DNA of 31,624 nt from Bacillota bacterium (GTDB lineage: Bacteria > Bacillota > Clostridia > Acetivibrionales > Acetivibrionaceae). The number at the start of each line of letters is the position of its first letter. Positions within the stretch are counted from its first letter, which is position 1. The stretch spans positions 1 to 31,624 of the forward strand of contig JAEZUI010000231.1 of assembly GCA_023421115.1 (NCBI GenBank), in the 5' to 3' direction. Below the pieces are notes generated by a model. That model was not told where the DNA came from. It searched no databases and saw only the letters and a program-made list of their open reading frames with translations. Shown piece after piece: positions 15,204 through 23,511 of this stretch. The position numbers and the translations under genes are program-made.

Positions 15204-15302
15204 GTGATTCCTAAAAAATAACTGGTCAATTGCCATTTCAAAAATCTTGATTTGAGGGGCTTTGTGACCTAAATATTGTATAGGTTATTTTTTGAAATGG
15301 CC
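15204..15302 (+). repeat. Structured repeat element, copy 4 (before marR)
   Basis: GTGATTCC, an A-run and AACTGGTCA open the element. The arms GCCATTTCAAAAA (15232-15244) and TTTTTGAAATGGC (15289-15301) pair perfectly over 13 bp. The 44-nt loop holds ACCTA/TAGGT, able to form an inner stem, and TGACC (15265-15269), which could instead pair with GGTCA (15224-15228) in front of the hairpin. The right arm ends 21 bases before the marR start. Confidence 0.75.
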
Positions 15303-15322
15303 TTAAGGAAAGGAGCAAGATA

Positions 15323-15757
15323 ATGGAGGATATGAGCAAGGGCATTGAAGTAGTTAAGCTGCTAAAACAAGTTATGGGATTAGTTAAAAATGCCCATAAG
15401 CCTTGCGATGAAATGAACCTGACAGGACCACAGACAATGCTTGTAGGGATTATAGCCCATTATGGAGGGATGAAAATTAGTGATTTAAGCGAAAAGATGG
15501 GGCTATCTAATAGCACTGTATCCGGAATTGTGGACAGGCTGGAGAAGCATGGTATTGTTGAAAGAATACGAAGTAGTGATGACAGGAGAGTTGTTCAGGT
15601 AAATGTAACTTCAGAGCATAAAGCACATGTTAAAAACAAATTTGAAGTTATAGAGCAGAAATTTGAAGATGTAATGAATAAAGCTACCGAGGATGAAGTA
15701 AAAAAAGTATTTGAAGGCTTGGAAATATTAATTAAATTAATACAAAAAACAATATAA
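15323..15757 (+). CDS. MarR family transcriptional regulator
   Basis: A 144-residue MarR-type winged-helix regulator, expected to bind a palindromic operator as a dimer and to let go on binding a small lipophilic compound. The DNA-binding part is clear: MKISDLSEKMGLSNSTVSGI as helix-turn-helix at about residues 49-68 and the wing RIRSSDDRRVVQVNVT at about 80-95. The flanking helices form the dimer interface. ATG 15323 follows AAAGGAG by seven bases; ATG 15332 is a weaker choice. The two ABC exporter genes follow after a 29-bp gap, so it most likely represses itself and the exporter through the operator at 15128-15147. A structured repeat lies in its leader. Confidence 0.9.
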   Translation: MEDMSKGIEVVKLLKQVMGLVKNAHKPCDEMNLTGPQTMLVGIIAHYGGMKISDLSEKMGLSNSTVSGIVDRLEKHGIVERIRSSDDRRVVQVNVTSEHKAHVKNKFEVIEQKFEDVMNKATEDEVKKVFEGLEILIKLIQKTI

Positions 15758-15786
15758 TAATTTATTGAATAGGAGTAGATTTTGCA

Positions 15787-17967
15787 ATGTATAAATTAAC
15801 TAAATATTTAAAGCCTTTTACCGGATTGATTCTGATTGCTATAGTTTTCCTTTTCGGTCAGGCAATGGCAGATCTTTCACTTCCAGACTATATGTCAAAA
15901 ATAGTTAATGTTGGTATTCAAAATGGGGGAATTGAAAATGCAGTTCCTGAAGCGGTAAGGGCAAGTCAGATGGAAAAGGTTTTAATGTTTGTGGGTGAAG
16001 AAGACAGAAGAGAAGTCGTTGATAAGTATAAACTTATTGATAAGTCTAGCACAGACTATACTATGTATGTAAAGAAATACCCAGCTTTAGACAAAGAACC
16101 TATATATGTATTAAAAGAAAATACTGAAATTGAGAAGCTCAATCTAGTGTTGGGAAAAGCATTTATAGCAGTATCAGAGATAGAGAAGATAAAAGAAGAA
16201 GCAAAAGATGGTCAGCTTGAATTTGACGGACAGAATACTACGGCGAAGCAGCTTATTGAGATGAACAGGCAAATGAATGACAAAATTGCTGCTATGGATG
16301 AGAGTACAATTGTTCAGTATGCTGTAAACAGCATCAAAACTGAATACGCGGCATTAGGTATGAATGTGGAGCAAATTCAAAAACGATACATTATCAACAT
16401 TGGTATTAGTATGTTGTTGATATCACTTCTGAGCGCAATATGTGTGGTCTTTGTAGGTTATCTTTCTTCAAGAACCGGAGCCGGGTTAGCACGTAATTTA
16501 AGAAGAGACGTATTTACAAAAGTTGAGAATTTCTCGAACACGGAGATGGATAAGTTTTCTACTTCATCTCTAATAACTAGAACTACTAATGATATAAATC
16601 ATGTACAAATGCTTGTCATGATGATGATAAGAATGGTATTTTATTCACTGATAATGGCTATAGGCGGTATAATTAAAGCGGTCGGCAAGAGCCAGTCTAT
16701 GACTTGGGTAATTGTAGTTGGTGTAATTGCAATTATAGGCTTGATTCTTACAGTGTTTTCAGTTGCACTGCCTAAATTCAAGCTGATTCAAAAACTTGTT
16801 GACAGGCTGAATTTGGTTACACGGGAGAACCTTTCAGGTATGATGGTTATTAGGGCATTTAATACTCAAAAGTTTGAGGAAGATAGATTTGATAAGGCAA
16901 ATCAAGACCTTACAAAGACAAATCTTTTTGTAAACCGGGTTATGGTTGTGATGTTTCCTACCATGATGCTTATAATGAATGGAATTACGCTGCTGATAAT
17001 TTGGGTGGGTGCAAACCAGATAGCTAATTCAAGTATGCAGGTAGGAGATATGATGGCCTTTATGCAATATGCAATGCAGATAATGTTTTCTTTCCTTATG
17101 ATGTCCTTTATGTTTATTATGATACCTAGGGCTTCTGTAGCTGCTCAGCGTATAGCAGAAGTTTTGGAAACAGAGCCTCAAATAAAGGATCCGAAAGACG
17201 CAAAGAGATTTAACATCCGAGAGATGGGTGTTGTTGAATTCAAGAATGTGTCTTTTAAGTATAACGGTGCAGAGGAAAATATGCTTAAAAATATAAGCTT
17301 TAAAGCAATGCCAGGCCAGACAACAGCTTTTATTGGTTCTACAGGGTCGGGTAAAACAACCCTTGTCAATTTAATTCCGCGTTTTTATGATGTTACTGAG
17401 GGGCAGGTTTTAGTTGACGGAATAGATGTAAGAGAAGTTACACAGCATGATTTGAGGGACAAAATCGGTTACGTCCCTCAGAAGAGTTCGCTTTTTAGCG
17501 GGACTATTGAATCAAACATGAAGTATGCAAATGAGAAGGCTTCTTTTGAAGATATGAAGTTAGCTATAGAGATAGCACAAGCTTTAGAATTTGTAAATGA
17601 AAAGCCTGAAGGTATAAAATCGGATATATCACAAGGAGGAGGTAATGTCTCCGGGGGACAGAAGCAGAGGCTGTCCATTGCAAGAGCATTGATGAAAAAG
17701 CCGGAAATATATATTTTTGATGACAGTTTTTCAGCTCTTGACTTTAAAACCGATTCAGCACTTAGAAAGGCATTGAAAGAGAAAATTAAATCCGCCACTA
17801 TTCTTATCGTTGCACAGCGCATTTCTACAATTATGAATGCAGAGCAGATAATTGTACTTGATGAAGGAAGAATTGTAGGTAAAGGTACGCATAAAGAATT
17901 AATGAAAAATTGCACAGCTTATCAGGAAATTGCTTTATCTCAGCTGTCAAAGGAGGAATTGGCATGA
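15787..17967 (+). CDS. Heterodimeric ABC exporter subunit 1 (degenerate-site half)
   Basis: A 726-residue ABC half-transporter, with the membrane domain first and the ATPase domain from about residue 475. Walker A is GSTGSGKTT and the signature is VSGGQKQR. Walker B ends IYIFDDSFSALD, with Asp in place of the catalytic Glu, and the switch His is Gln (VAQRIST). These changes mark the non-hydrolysing site of a heterodimer such as BmrCD or TM287/288. Between the first and second membrane helices is an unusually large, hydrophilic, probably extracellular segment of about 155 residues (about 40-195). ATG 15787 has a TAGGAG site some 12 bases upstream. The stop overlaps the start of the next gene in ATGA, so the halves are translationally coupled. 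The MarR gene upstream suggests a multidrug or antimicrobial-peptide exporter. The substrate is unknown. Confidence 0.9.
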   Translation: MYKLTKYLKPFTGLILIAIVFLFGQAMADLSLPDYMSKIVNVGIQNGGIENAVPEAVRASQMEKVLMFVGEEDRREVVDKYKLIDKSSTDYTMYVKKYPALDKEPIYVLKENTEIEKLNLVLGKAFIAVSEIEKIKEEAKDGQLEFDGQNTTAKQLIEMNRQMNDKIAAMDESTIVQYAVNSIKTEYAALGMNVEQIQKRYIINIGISMLLISLLSAICVVFVGYLSSRTGAGLARNLRRDVFTKVENFSNTEMDKFSTSSLITRTTNDINHVQMLVMMMIRMVFYSLIMAIGGIIKAVGKSQSMTWVIVVGVIAIIGLILTVFSVALPKFKLIQKLVDRLNLVTRENLSGMMVIRAFNTQKFEEDRFDKANQDLTKTNLFVNRVMVVMFPTMMLIMNGITLLIIWVGANQIANSSMQVGDMMAFMQYAMQIMFSFLMMSFMFIMIPRASVAAQRIAEVLETEPQIKDPKDAKRFNIREMGVVEFKNVSFKYNGAEENMLKNISFKAMPGQTTAFIGSTGSGKTTLVNLIPRFYDVTEGQVLVDGIDVREVTQHDLRDKIGYVPQKSSLFSGTIESNMKYANEKASFEDMKLAIEIAQALEFVNEKPEGIKSDISQGGGNVSGGQKQRLSIARALMKKPEIYIFDDSFSALDFKTDSALRKALKEKIKSATILIVAQRISTIMNAEQIIVLDEGRIVGKGTHKELMKNCTAYQEIALSQLSKEELA

Positions 17968-19838
17968 GTCAAAATAACAACAAACCATCGGACTTTAAGA
18001 GACCGCCAAGGCAAGGAGGAATGGGCCACGGTCCCGGAGCTATGATGGCAGGAGGAGAAAAGGCACGCAATTTTAAGGGTACGATGAAAAAGCTGCTAGG
18101 GCATTTAAGTGTTTATAAAATAGCTGTATTCATCTCATTACTTTTTGCTATAGCAAGTGCTGCTTTTTCAATAGTAGGTCCGAGAATTATGGGGCAGGCT
18201 ACGACAAAACTGTTTGAAGGAGTTGTGGCGAAAATTGCGGGAACTGGCAGCATCGATATGAATTATATAGGATGGATATTAATAAAGCTTGTTGGTTTGT
18301 ATTTATTAAGTGCTTTGTTCGGATATGTACAGGGATGGTTGATGTCTGATGTATCAATGAAGGTGAGTTACAAGTTCAGAAAGGACATTTCTGAAAAGAT
18401 TAACCGTATGCCTTTAAAATATTTTGATGCTACAAATCATGGTGAGGTATTGTCCCGTGTAACCAATGACGTTGATACTCTCAGTCAGACTCTCAATCAG
18501 AGTCTTGGACAGATAATTACTTCTGTCACTACTGTTGTGGGAGTGCTTATTATGATGTTTACCATAAGTTGGCAGATGTCTTTGGTAGCTATTGGGGTTT
18601 TGCCTTTGTCTATGATACTTATAATGCTTATTGTAAAACAGTCACAAAAGTATTTTAAACAGCAGCAGGATTTTCTTGGTAATTTGAACGGTCATATTGA
18701 AGAAATGTATGGAGGTCATATAGTAGTTAAGGCTTTTAATGGTGAAAAGAAGAGTATTGAAAAGTTTGATACATTTAATAGTAAGCTCTATGGTTCCTCG
18801 TGGAAATCTCAATTTTTGACTAGTATTATGATGCCTCTTATGGGCTTTGTAGGAAATTTAGGTTATGTGGCAATATGTATCTTAGGTGGATATTATGCCG
18901 CAAGGAGAGTTATAAAAGTTGGTGATATTCAAGCTTTTATACAATATGTGCGTCAATTTACACAACCTATCTCACAGCTGGCGAATGTATCTAATATTCT
19001 TCAGCAGACCGCAGCTTCAGCAGAACGTGTATTTGAGTTTTTAGATGAAGAGGAAGAGGATTCGGATGCTGTTGATTCGGTTATGCCTGATAACATTGAG
19101 GGTGTAGTTGAATTTAAAAATGTCCATTTCGGATACAATCAGGACGAGATTATAATAAATGATTTCTCAACTGTTGTTAAACCCGGACATAAGGTTGCTA
19201 TTGTCGGTCCCACCGGTGCCGGAAAGACAACAATGGTCAAGTTGCTAATGAGATTCTACGATGTAAATCAGGGTTCAATCCTGATTGACGGCCATGATAT
19301 AAGGCAGTTTACCCGTGAAGATTTACGTTCTATGTTCGGGATGGTACTACAGGATACCTGGCTTTATAATGGCAGTATTATGGAAAATATTCGTTATGGA
19401 CGTCTTGATGCAACCGATGATGAGGTTATTGCGGCAGCAAAAGCTGCCCATGTTGACAGTTTTGTTCATACTCTACCAAACGGCTATGGTATGGAGCTCA
19501 ATGAGGAAGCAAGCAATGTATCCCAGGGACAAAAGCAGTTGATAACAATTGCAAGAGCAATTTTGTCCGATCCGAAAATACTTATTCTTGATGAGGCAAC
19601 AAGTTCGGTGGATACCCGTACTGAGGTGCAAATTCAAAAAGCTATGAGCAATCTTATGAAGAACCGCACAAGCTTTGTAATTGCACACCGCCTTTCCACA
19701 ATACGTGATGCCGACCTTATTCTGGTTATGAACCACGGAGATATTGTAGAACAGGGAAATCATACCGAATTGCTAGCTAAGGGTGGCTTCTATGCAAATC
19801 TTTATTACAGCCAATTTGAAGTTTCAAAGGTAAGTTGA
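17964..19838 (+). CDS. Heterodimeric ABC exporter subunit 2 (hydrolytic half)
   Basis: A 624-residue ABC half-transporter that pairs with the preceding protein. A Gly/Met/Pro-rich cytoplasmic N-terminus of about 45 residues precedes six membrane helices; the ATPase domain begins near residue 380. Walker A is GPTGAGKTT, Walker B LILDEATSSVD with the catalytic Glu, and the switch His is present (IAHRLST). Its signature is degenerate, VSQGQ in place of LSGGQ. In the sandwich dimer this poor signature faces the Asp-containing Walker B of subunit 1, and subunit 1's good signature faces this subunit's Glu, so one site is dead and the other active. ATG 17964 has AAAGGAGG upstream and overlaps the previous stop. 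The longer frame from 17910 lies inside the first gene and is rejected. A strong terminator follows. Confidence 0.92.
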   Translation: MSQNNNKPSDFKRPPRQGGMGHGPGAMMAGGEKARNFKGTMKKLLGHLSVYKIAVFISLLFAIASAAFSIVGPRIMGQATTKLFEGVVAKIAGTGSIDMNYIGWILIKLVGLYLLSALFGYVQGWLMSDVSMKVSYKFRKDISEKINRMPLKYFDATNHGEVLSRVTNDVDTLSQTLNQSLGQIITSVTTVVGVLIMMFTISWQMSLVAIGVLPLSMILIMLIVKQSQKYFKQQQDFLGNLNGHIEEMYGGHIVVKAFNGEKKSIEKFDTFNSKLYGSSWKSQFLTSIMMPLMGFVGNLGYVAICILGGYYAARRVIKVGDIQAFIQYVRQFTQPISQLANVSNILQQTAASAERVFEFLDEEEEDSDAVDSVMPDNIEGVVEFKNVHFGYNQDEIIINDFSTVVKPGHKVAIVGPTGAGKTTMVKLLMRFYDVNQGSILIDGHDIRQFTREDLRSMFGMVLQDTWLYNGSIMENIRYGRLDATDDEVIAAAKAAHVDSFVHTLPNGYGMELNEEASNVSQGQKQLITIARAILSDPKILILDEATSSVDTRTEVQIQKAMSNLMKNRTSFVIAHRLSTIRDADLILVMNHGDIVEQGNHTELLAKGGFYANLYYSQFEVSKVS

Positions 19839-19844
19839 TTTTAA

Positions 19845-19894
19845 AAATATAAAGGCCAGGATTCGTTTATATATGAATCCTGGCCTTTATATTT
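19845..19894 (+). terminator. Terminator of the marR-ABC operon
   Basis: A perfect 20-bp stem (19845-19864 with 19875-19894) around a 10-nt AT loop. This is the longest perfect hairpin in the window. The 3' side is ATATTTGTTC, so the T-run is modest. Confidence 0.85.
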
Positions 19895-19984
19895 GTTCGT
19901 GCTTTGTGGAGTGAAATAGGAAAAGTAGGAGAGGATGAATTCACTGGAGTTTTTGTCAATAACATAAAAAATATTTTTTTACCG

Positions 19985-20012
19985 TTACTATGGGCAATTT
20001 AATGAGTATAAT
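19985..20012 (+). promoter_or_regulatory. Possible promoter of the sigma/anti-sigma operon
   Basis: TTACTA (19985-19990), 16 bp, TATAAT (20007-20012), about 150 bp before the sigma gene. I see no clear ECF-type (AAC / CGT) self-promoter, though short ECF motifs are easy to miss. Confidence 0.35.
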
Positions 20013-20071
20013 TATATAAAGCATCACTTAAAAGAGAATCGTACGATTTAAAAATGAACTATATCTTTTCA

Positions 20072-20106
20072 AAAAGTGTCTTATAGCCTTAAGATATAAG
20101 ACTTTT
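20072..20106 (+). other. Hairpin in the leader of the sigma factor gene
   Basis: AAAAGTGTCTTATA (20072-20085) pairs with TATAAGACTTTT (20095-20106), with one bulged G, around a 9-nt loop. The 3' side is TTTTGGGG, so it is a poor terminator. It may be a leader element or a weak attenuator. Confidence 0.4.
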
Positions 20107-20158
20107 GGGGTAAAAGATTTAGACTTAAAAGAACAAGCTTTTTTGAGGAGAATAGGAT

Positions 20159-20740
20159 ATGATTGGTGTGTTAACTATGAACAAAGAAAGAGACAACATG
20201 TTGGTTGAAAATACCCTGAAAGGCAATATAAATTCCTTTGAGGAGTTAATAAGGTTGTATCAGGGAAAGATATTCAATTTCCTTTCAAAAATGACGGCAT
20301 CACGAGAGGACGCAGAGGAAATAACTCAGGAAGTGTTTATAAAGGTATATAAGAACCTATATAAATACAATAATAAATGGAGTTTTTCCACCTGGATATA
20401 CCGTATAGCTATAAATACTCTTAGGAGTGAGTACAGAAAAGTAAAAAATGCCAAAGCTATTGACTACTACGCTACTATACCGGAACTGCCTGCAAACTTT
20501 AGCGATTATCCTGAGATAGCCTATGAAATGAAGGAGCAGAGAGTAGAAATTATAAAGCTTATAGATCAACTTAAAGAAGATCAAAAAACCGCATTGCTTT
20601 TGCGCTGCATGCAAGATTTTTCCTTTAAGGAAATAGGCGATATATTAGGAATAACACCCGACGCAGCAAAAATGAAGATACAAAGGGCTAAGCAGACCAT
20701 TTGCAGGGAGTATGAAAAGCTGCAAGAAAGGGGGAAATAA
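20159..20740 (+). CDS. ECF-type RNA polymerase sigma factor
   Basis: A 193-residue group IV sigma factor. Region 2 spans about residues 28-90 (YQGKIFNFLSKMTASREDAEEITQEVFIKVYKN and WSFSTWIYRIAINTLRSEYRK); region 4 spans about 130-185 (KTALLLRCMQDFSFKEIGDILGITPDAAKMKIQRA), a clean helix-turn-helix. There is no region 3, as expected for ECF factors. ATG 20159 lies eight bases after GAGGAG; the internal ATG 20177 is less well placed. The anti-sigma gene begins two bases after the stop, so synthesis is coupled and the sigma factor should be held at the membrane until an outside signal arrives. Target genes cannot be predicted here. Confidence 0.93.
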   Translation: MIGVLTMNKERDNMLVENTLKGNINSFEELIRLYQGKIFNFLSKMTASREDAEEITQEVFIKVYKNLYKYNNKWSFSTWIYRIAINTLRSEYRKVKNAKAIDYYATIPELPANFSDYPEIAYEMKEQRVEIIKLIDQLKEDQKTALLLRCMQDFSFKEIGDILGITPDAAKMKIQRAKQTICREYEKLQERGK

Positions 20741-20742
20741 AA

Positions 20743-22140
20743 ATGAAATGCAATTTTAATGTTGAAGACCTAATTAAATATGCTGAAAGTCAGCTGTCGG
20801 ATGAGGATAAAGAGAGAGTTTTAGAACACTTGAATTCTTGTGAGAAATGCAGAAGACAATATGGAGTACTGAAATTCACGGAAACCTATGCAAAGGACAG
20901 TTCACCCGTGAGTGAGAACATCCGTAAAAATGTAATGGAGGCGATTGATGTGAATAGATACAGTAAGAATAAGAAGTTTTGGCTTGGAGGGGTATTTCAT
21001 AGAGCAATGCCTGTTATAAAGCCGGTTTTAGCAGCGACAGCAGCAATTGTTGTGGTATCAGTTGGTGTGGCCAATTTTGGTAATTTACGAGGATTGATTT
21101 ATAATCCTAGCAGTGTGGGACCTAGTCCAACCAATTCGGTTAATAATCCGCAAAATACTAACGCAGGAGTTTTACCTGAAAGTACAAACGCAGTAATTAA
21201 AGATCCTGTAGAAAAGAAAATAGTTACACTTTATTATGCAAATTCCAATGCAGACAAAGTGGTTGCTGAGAAAAGGGAAGTTGAAATAAGTATTGGCACA
21301 CAAATAGAAAAGTTAGTGTTTGAAGAATTGCAAAAAGAACCAAAAAGTGAAGGCCTGCATGCAGCAATACCTAAGGGAACAAAACTTTTATCGGCATCAA
21401 CCGAAGGTGGTATCTTAACACTCAATCTTTCTAGAGAGTTTGTCGATAACAGTCCCGGTGGAACGGCAGGAGAGTTGATGACTTTATATTCAATAATTAA
21501 TACAATGACCGAGCTGCCTGATATCAAAAAAGTGCAGTTTCTTATTGAAGGACAAAAGGAAGAAATATATATACATGCCATATTTGATGAGCCTTTTGTA
21601 AGAAATGAGGAAATTATCGAAAAAGATTCAAATGAGATAAAAGCGGAAGTTGAAGCTAGGTCTCAAATAGCTATTAAAGCTATGAAAGAAAAAGACATGC
21701 AAAAGTTGGCTTCACTTGTGCATCCTGTCAAAGGGGTACTGTTTTCTCCTTATTCGCATATTAATTTGGTAGAGAATATCGAGTTTAAGAAAGAACAATT
21801 ATCTGGCGCCTTAACATCGGAAAAAATTTACTATTGGGGAGAATTTGATGGAATAGGTGATCCAATTAAATTAACATTTGCTCAGTATTATGAAAAGTTT
21901 GTATATGACCAGGATTTCGCTAATGCAGAAAAAATAGCGTACAATGAAGTGCAGCAAGCAGGAAACACTCTTGTCAATATTGCGGAGGTTTATCCTGAAG
22001 GCAAGTTTGTAGATTACTATTTTTCAGGGTTTAACCCCGATTATGGAGGTATGGATTGGGCGAGCCTAAGGTTGGTTTTTGAAAAGTATGACGGTCAGTG
22101 GTATCTTGTATGTATAGCTCACGGACAATGGACTATATAA
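20743..22140 (+). CDS. Membrane anti-sigma factor with zinc-finger and GerMN domains
   Basis: A 465-residue single-span membrane protein that should hold the preceding sigma factor. Residues 1-40 carry the zinc anti-sigma (ZAS) motif H29-x3-C33-x2-C36 (HLNSCEKC). A membrane helix lies at about 89-110 (KPVLAATAAIVVVSVGVANFG). A Pro/Asn/Ser-rich linker follows, then a GerMN-like domain at about 155-285 (KIVTLYYAN; TLNLSREFVDNSPGG; VQFLIEGQ). The last 170 residues look like a separate alpha/beta (NTF2-like) domain, with paired aromatic strands at the C-terminus (GQWYLVCIAHGQW). GerMN is best known from sporulation and spore-germination lipoproteins, so the outside part may sense cell-wall state; that is inference. 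The start codon follows GGGGGAAATAAA. A bidirectional terminator lies 90 bp downstream. Confidence 0.88.
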   Translation: MKCNFNVEDLIKYAESQLSDEDKERVLEHLNSCEKCRRQYGVLKFTETYAKDSSPVSENIRKNVMEAIDVNRYSKNKKFWLGGVFHRAMPVIKPVLAATAAIVVVSVGVANFGNLRGLIYNPSSVGPSPTNSVNNPQNTNAGVLPESTNAVIKDPVEKKIVTLYYANSNADKVVAEKREVEISIGTQIEKLVFEELQKEPKSEGLHAAIPKGTKLLSASTEGGILTLNLSREFVDNSPGGTAGELMTLYSIINTMTELPDIKKVQFLIEGQKEEIYIHAIFDEPFVRNEEIIEKDSNEIKAEVEARSQIAIKAMKEKDMQKLASLVHPVKGVLFSPYSHINLVENIEFKKEQLSGALTSEKIYYWGEFDGIGDPIKLTFAQYYEKFVYDQDFANAEKIAYNEVQQAGNTLVNIAEVYPEGKFVDYYFSGFNPDYGGMDWASLRLVFEKYDGQWYLVCIAHGQWTI

Positions 22141-22228
22141 AACCTTTGCTTTTATTTATTATTCTTCTTGATATACTGTTACATTTTGTCCTTACCTTCC
22201 AATAGAGATTTTTAATGTATATGGCAAA

Positions 22229-22267
22229 AAAGGGTGTTGCACTTTAAGATAAAGTTCAATACCCTTT
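22229..22267. terminator. Bidirectional terminator between the anti-sigma and efflux operons
   Basis: A 17-position stem (22229-22245 with 22251-22267, with mismatches near the loop) and a 5-nt loop. The plus strand ends CCCTTTCTTAT; the minus strand ends in CCCTTTTTTGCC. It separates convergent operons. Confidence 0.85.
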
Positions 22268-22302
22268 CTTATATTCCATCACACAAATGTCAACACGGCT
22301 CA

Positions 22303-23490
22303 TTAATTGCTAAAATGGACATCTGCAGTATATCCTGGTTTCAGTCGATAATCTGGGTCCTCAGGCTTAATAAGTACATGAACAATACGTCTACCATTCT
22401 TTTCTATTGCAGTGTTAGGAATCTGAGTGACTGTGCCAGTAAGGGTAGTATCTGGTAAGAAAGTTGGAACAATTTCTACAGTTTCTCCTACCTCCACATT
22501 TTTGATAAACTCTTCATCCACTTCTGCGCTAATAATAATTGAATCCACATTTATAATCTGTAGAACCCTAGTAGGTGAACCCTGCACACCTAGGTGACTT
22601 CCTTCGTTCACTGCAATATTTTGTACAATACCTTTTTCAATGTCCGAGATTATCTTGTTATCTTTCAGATATTCTTTTTGTGTCTTTCTTATCATGGAAT
22701 CTAAATCAACCTGTAGTGAAGAAATACTATCTTGCTGCTGTGTTACATTTGCTGTATTGCCTCGTTTTAGTTGGGAAAGTTGCTCCTGCTTAGACTTGAG
22801 TGCAACATTGAGTTTATTCAACTCCTCCTGTAGAGCGATTTTAGTTTTTTGAAGATTCGTTTCAATATCATCCACAGCTTTTTGACGCTGATCCACTGAA
22901 GTCTTGTAAACATCTAGTGTTGTCTTTGAAACTGCACCAGCTTCGTATAGGCTTTGATAGTTTTCCAAATCCGTTTTTGCAGAGGTCAGTTCATCGTAAG
23001 CAAGATTTAAGGAATTCTTGAGTAAAACTATATCTGCATTGGTATCGCTATGGTACTCTTTAGTTTTGCGATCAAGCTCCCTCTTTGCCTGTTCAATATC
23101 TGCCTGTAAAGCTGAAATGTCCGTCTCTGCTATGAGTAGTGCCGACTGATTTGCGGAGAGCTGATGCTCCAGTTTTTTTACAATTCCATTATATTCAGAA
23201 AGGTCAATGGTTACTAGTGGTTGACCTAGCGTAACTTGGTCTCCCTCTTGTACATCTACTTCCATCACTATGCAAGGAAAATCTATGTTGATATCTTTCA
23301 TATGAGTATATTTTACTTCTCCCCATGCCACAATGCCTGTACTTTGCTCTTCTGATAAAGAATATCCTTTATTTGTAACGGCATTCGTATCTTTTGGCCG
23401 AAATGAAATACCAAGAGCTGTAATGGCCAAGATAAGCAACACTATTCCTATTACCACTGTTTTTTTATGAGATATAATCCAATCTTTCAT
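22303..23490 (-). CDS. HlyD/MacA-like membrane-fusion (periplasmic adaptor type) protein
   Basis: A 395-residue protein anchored by one N-terminal membrane helix (VVIGIVLLILAITALGISF, about 11-29). A lipoyl/barrel half motif follows (VMEVDVQEGDQVTLGQPLVTID), then a long coiled-coil hairpin from about residue 100 to 245, then the beta-barrel domain (IIISAEVDEEFIKNVEVGETVEI) and the C-terminal LKPGYTADVHF. This is the adaptor of a MacAB-like tripartite pump. In a Gram-positive cell there is no outer membrane, so it presumably reaches across the wall or guides substrate. ATG 23490 is seven bases after GGAGGA; the in-frame ATG 23505 contains that ribosome site and is rejected. It is the third gene of the operon, 21 bp after the permease stop. 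Confidence 0.87.
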   Translation of the reverse strand: MKDWIISHKKTVVIGIVLLILAITALGISFRPKDTNAVTNKGYSLSEEQSTGIVAWGEVKYTHMKDINIDFPCIVMEVDVQEGDQVTLGQPLVTIDLSEYNGIVKKLEHQLSANQSALLIAETDISALQADIEQAKRELDRKTKEYHSDTNADIVLLKNSLNLAYDELTSAKTDLENYQSLYEAGAVSKTTLDVYKTSVDQRQKAVDDIETNLQKTKIALQEELNKLNVALKSKQEQLSQLKRGNTANVTQQQDSISSLQVDLDSMIRKTQKEYLKDNKIISDIEKGIVQNIAVNEGSHLGVQGSPTRVLQIINVDSIIISAEVDEEFIKNVEVGETVEIVPTFLPDTTLTGTVTQIPNTAIEKNGRRIVHVLIKPEDPDYRLKPGYTADVHFSN

Positions 23491-23511
23491 AAAGAAGTCC
23501 TCCATCTATTA

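Noticed and set aside
11669..15302. The TTTCAAAA repeats as a transposon-derived MITE
   Set aside because: Not fully excluded, but there are no target-site duplications that I can see, the orientation always follows the gene, and stem changes are compensated.
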